From: 13-2-20CM-66-19 sp963824395
Lineage (GTDB): Bacteria > Pseudomonadota > Gammaproteobacteria > Steroidobacterales > Steroidobacteraceae
NCBI GenBank assembly: GCA_963824395.1
Contig: CAWGPF010000001.1
Coordinates: forward strand, 1,426,001 to 1,490,000
Direction: 5' to 3'
Length of the DNA: 64,000 nt
Shown: piece after piece, positions 63,610-64,000 of the stretch
Layout: the number at the start of each line of letters is the position of its first letter
Position numbering within the stretch: position 1 is the stretch's first letter
The notes under the pieces: generated by a model
Databases searched by the model: none
The model's input: only the letters and a program-made list of their open reading frames with translations
What the model was told of the DNA's origin: nothing
Position numbers and translations under genes: made by a program

Positions 63610-64000
63610 TCAGGGCGTCCTCGGACGCCGCCGGGCCGGCGGCGCGCGCGGGGTTCGCGGCAGGCCCGTGTGCTGGGTGCGAAACGGCCGGGTGGCGCTG
63701 CGCGCCTGCGGCGTCGCGCCGCCGCCGGCGGGCTGGTAGGCGGGCACGAGCTGCGAGCGGCCGCTGCCGATGAGGTCCGCGCGCCCCATGCGGCGCAGCG
63801 CCTCGCGCAGCACCGGCCAGTTGTCCGGGTCGTGGTAGCGCAGGAACGCCTTGTGCAGGCGCCGTACCTTCAGGCCCTTGGGGATCACGACCGACTCGCT
63901 CGTACGCGTGATGCGCTTCAGCGGGTTCTTGCCCGAGTGGTACATGGCGGTGGCGGTGGCCATGGGGCCGGGCAGGAACGCCTGCACCTGGTCGGCCCGG
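63610..64000 (-). CDS. YgiQ family radical SAM protein, C-terminal end (truncated by window edge)
   Basis: Only the last 129 codons are inside the window. QAFLPGPMATATAMYHSGKN and RRLHKAFLRYHDPDNWPVLREALRRMGRADLIGSG are diagnostic of the YgiQ C-terminal domain (DUF3362). The radical SAM domain and its CxxxCxxC lie outside. The tail ends in an Arg/Pro-rich stretch. The stop is 74 bp before the rcnA start. Confidence 0.92.
   Translation of the reverse strand, partial: RADQVQAFLPGPMATATAMYHSGKNPLKRITRTSESVVIPKGLKVRRLHKAFLRYHDPDNWPVLREALRRMGRADLIGSGRSQLVPAYQPAGGGATPQARSATRPFRTQHTGLPRTPRAPPARRRPRTP

Overview
The window is a chromosomal segment of a GC-rich gammaproteobacterium. Three blocks support that placement: pilG-pilH-pilI-pilJ divergent from gshB-tonB-algH-ruvX-pyrB, the rpsU-yqeY-dnaG-rpoD macromolecular-synthesis block next to tsaD, and a tandem pilT/pilU cluster beside yggS-proC-yggT. 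A Xanthomonadales/Nevskiales-like relative fits best, but genus and family cannot be fixed from sequence reading alone. Almost all of the window is dense housekeeping DNA with short gaps and many ATGA/GTGA stop-start overlaps.

Layout. 1-2216 (minus): the Pil-Chp surface-sensing genes pilJ (cut by the window edge), pilI, pilH and pilG. 2497-8015 (plus): glutathione synthetase, a TonB-like protein, AlgH/YqgE, RuvX/YqgF, PyrB, a PyrK-like flavoprotein and a lipoprotein. 8052-11428 (minus): three tandem PilT-family retraction ATPases. 11528-14289 (plus): yggS, proC, yggT and an HU-like DNA-binding gene. 14381-22864: an alpha/beta hydrolase, htpG, an orphan ParA-like ATPase, ppnN, an L,D-transpeptidase and a MltD-type lytic transglycosylase, mostly on the minus strand. 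22865-23383 is non-coding and holds a sigma54-type promoter and a terminator that together look like a small RNA gene. 24525-28759 (minus): class II (B12-dependent) ribonucleotide reductase, with nrdJa interrupted by a 440-residue intein and preceded by a perfect NrdR-box palindrome. 29409-33661: small heat-shock protein, DegQ-type protease, a putative aminopeptidase and cca. 33658-37580: a MidA-like methyltransferase, pteridine reductase, folK, folB and tsaD. 37769-39617: a heavily frameshifted retropepsin-TPR gene between tsaD and rpsU. 39761-44582: rpsU-yqeY-dnaG-rpoD. 44669-47108: small conserved proteins, a GST, and a tRNA-Ile(CAU) gene split in its anticodon loop by a 243-nt group I intron. 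47282-52080: two secreted or exported serine hydrolases, a cupin and a DUF4440 protein. 52101-54300: an ECF sigma/anti-sigma pair divergent from DoxX and a Cys-rich bufferin-like (BufA2-type) peptide. 54447-64000 (minus): beta-carbonic anhydrase, HrpB helicase, M13 peptidase, a DUF423 membrane protein, slipin, NfeD, an RcnA-type Ni/Co exporter and the 3' end of ygiQ.

Functional themes. Type IV pilus control (Pil-Chp signalling plus three retraction motors) dominates the first 11 kb. Nucleotide metabolism recurs (PyrB/PyrK, PpnN, NrdJ), as does cell-wall remodelling (L,D-transpeptidase, MltD). The most unusual content is the two kinds of self-splicing element (an RNA intron in a tRNA and a protein intein in NrdJ), the candidate sigma54-dependent sRNA, and the bufferin-like peptide locus that lacks its usual modification enzymes. 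No CRISPR array, insertion sequence or rRNA was found.
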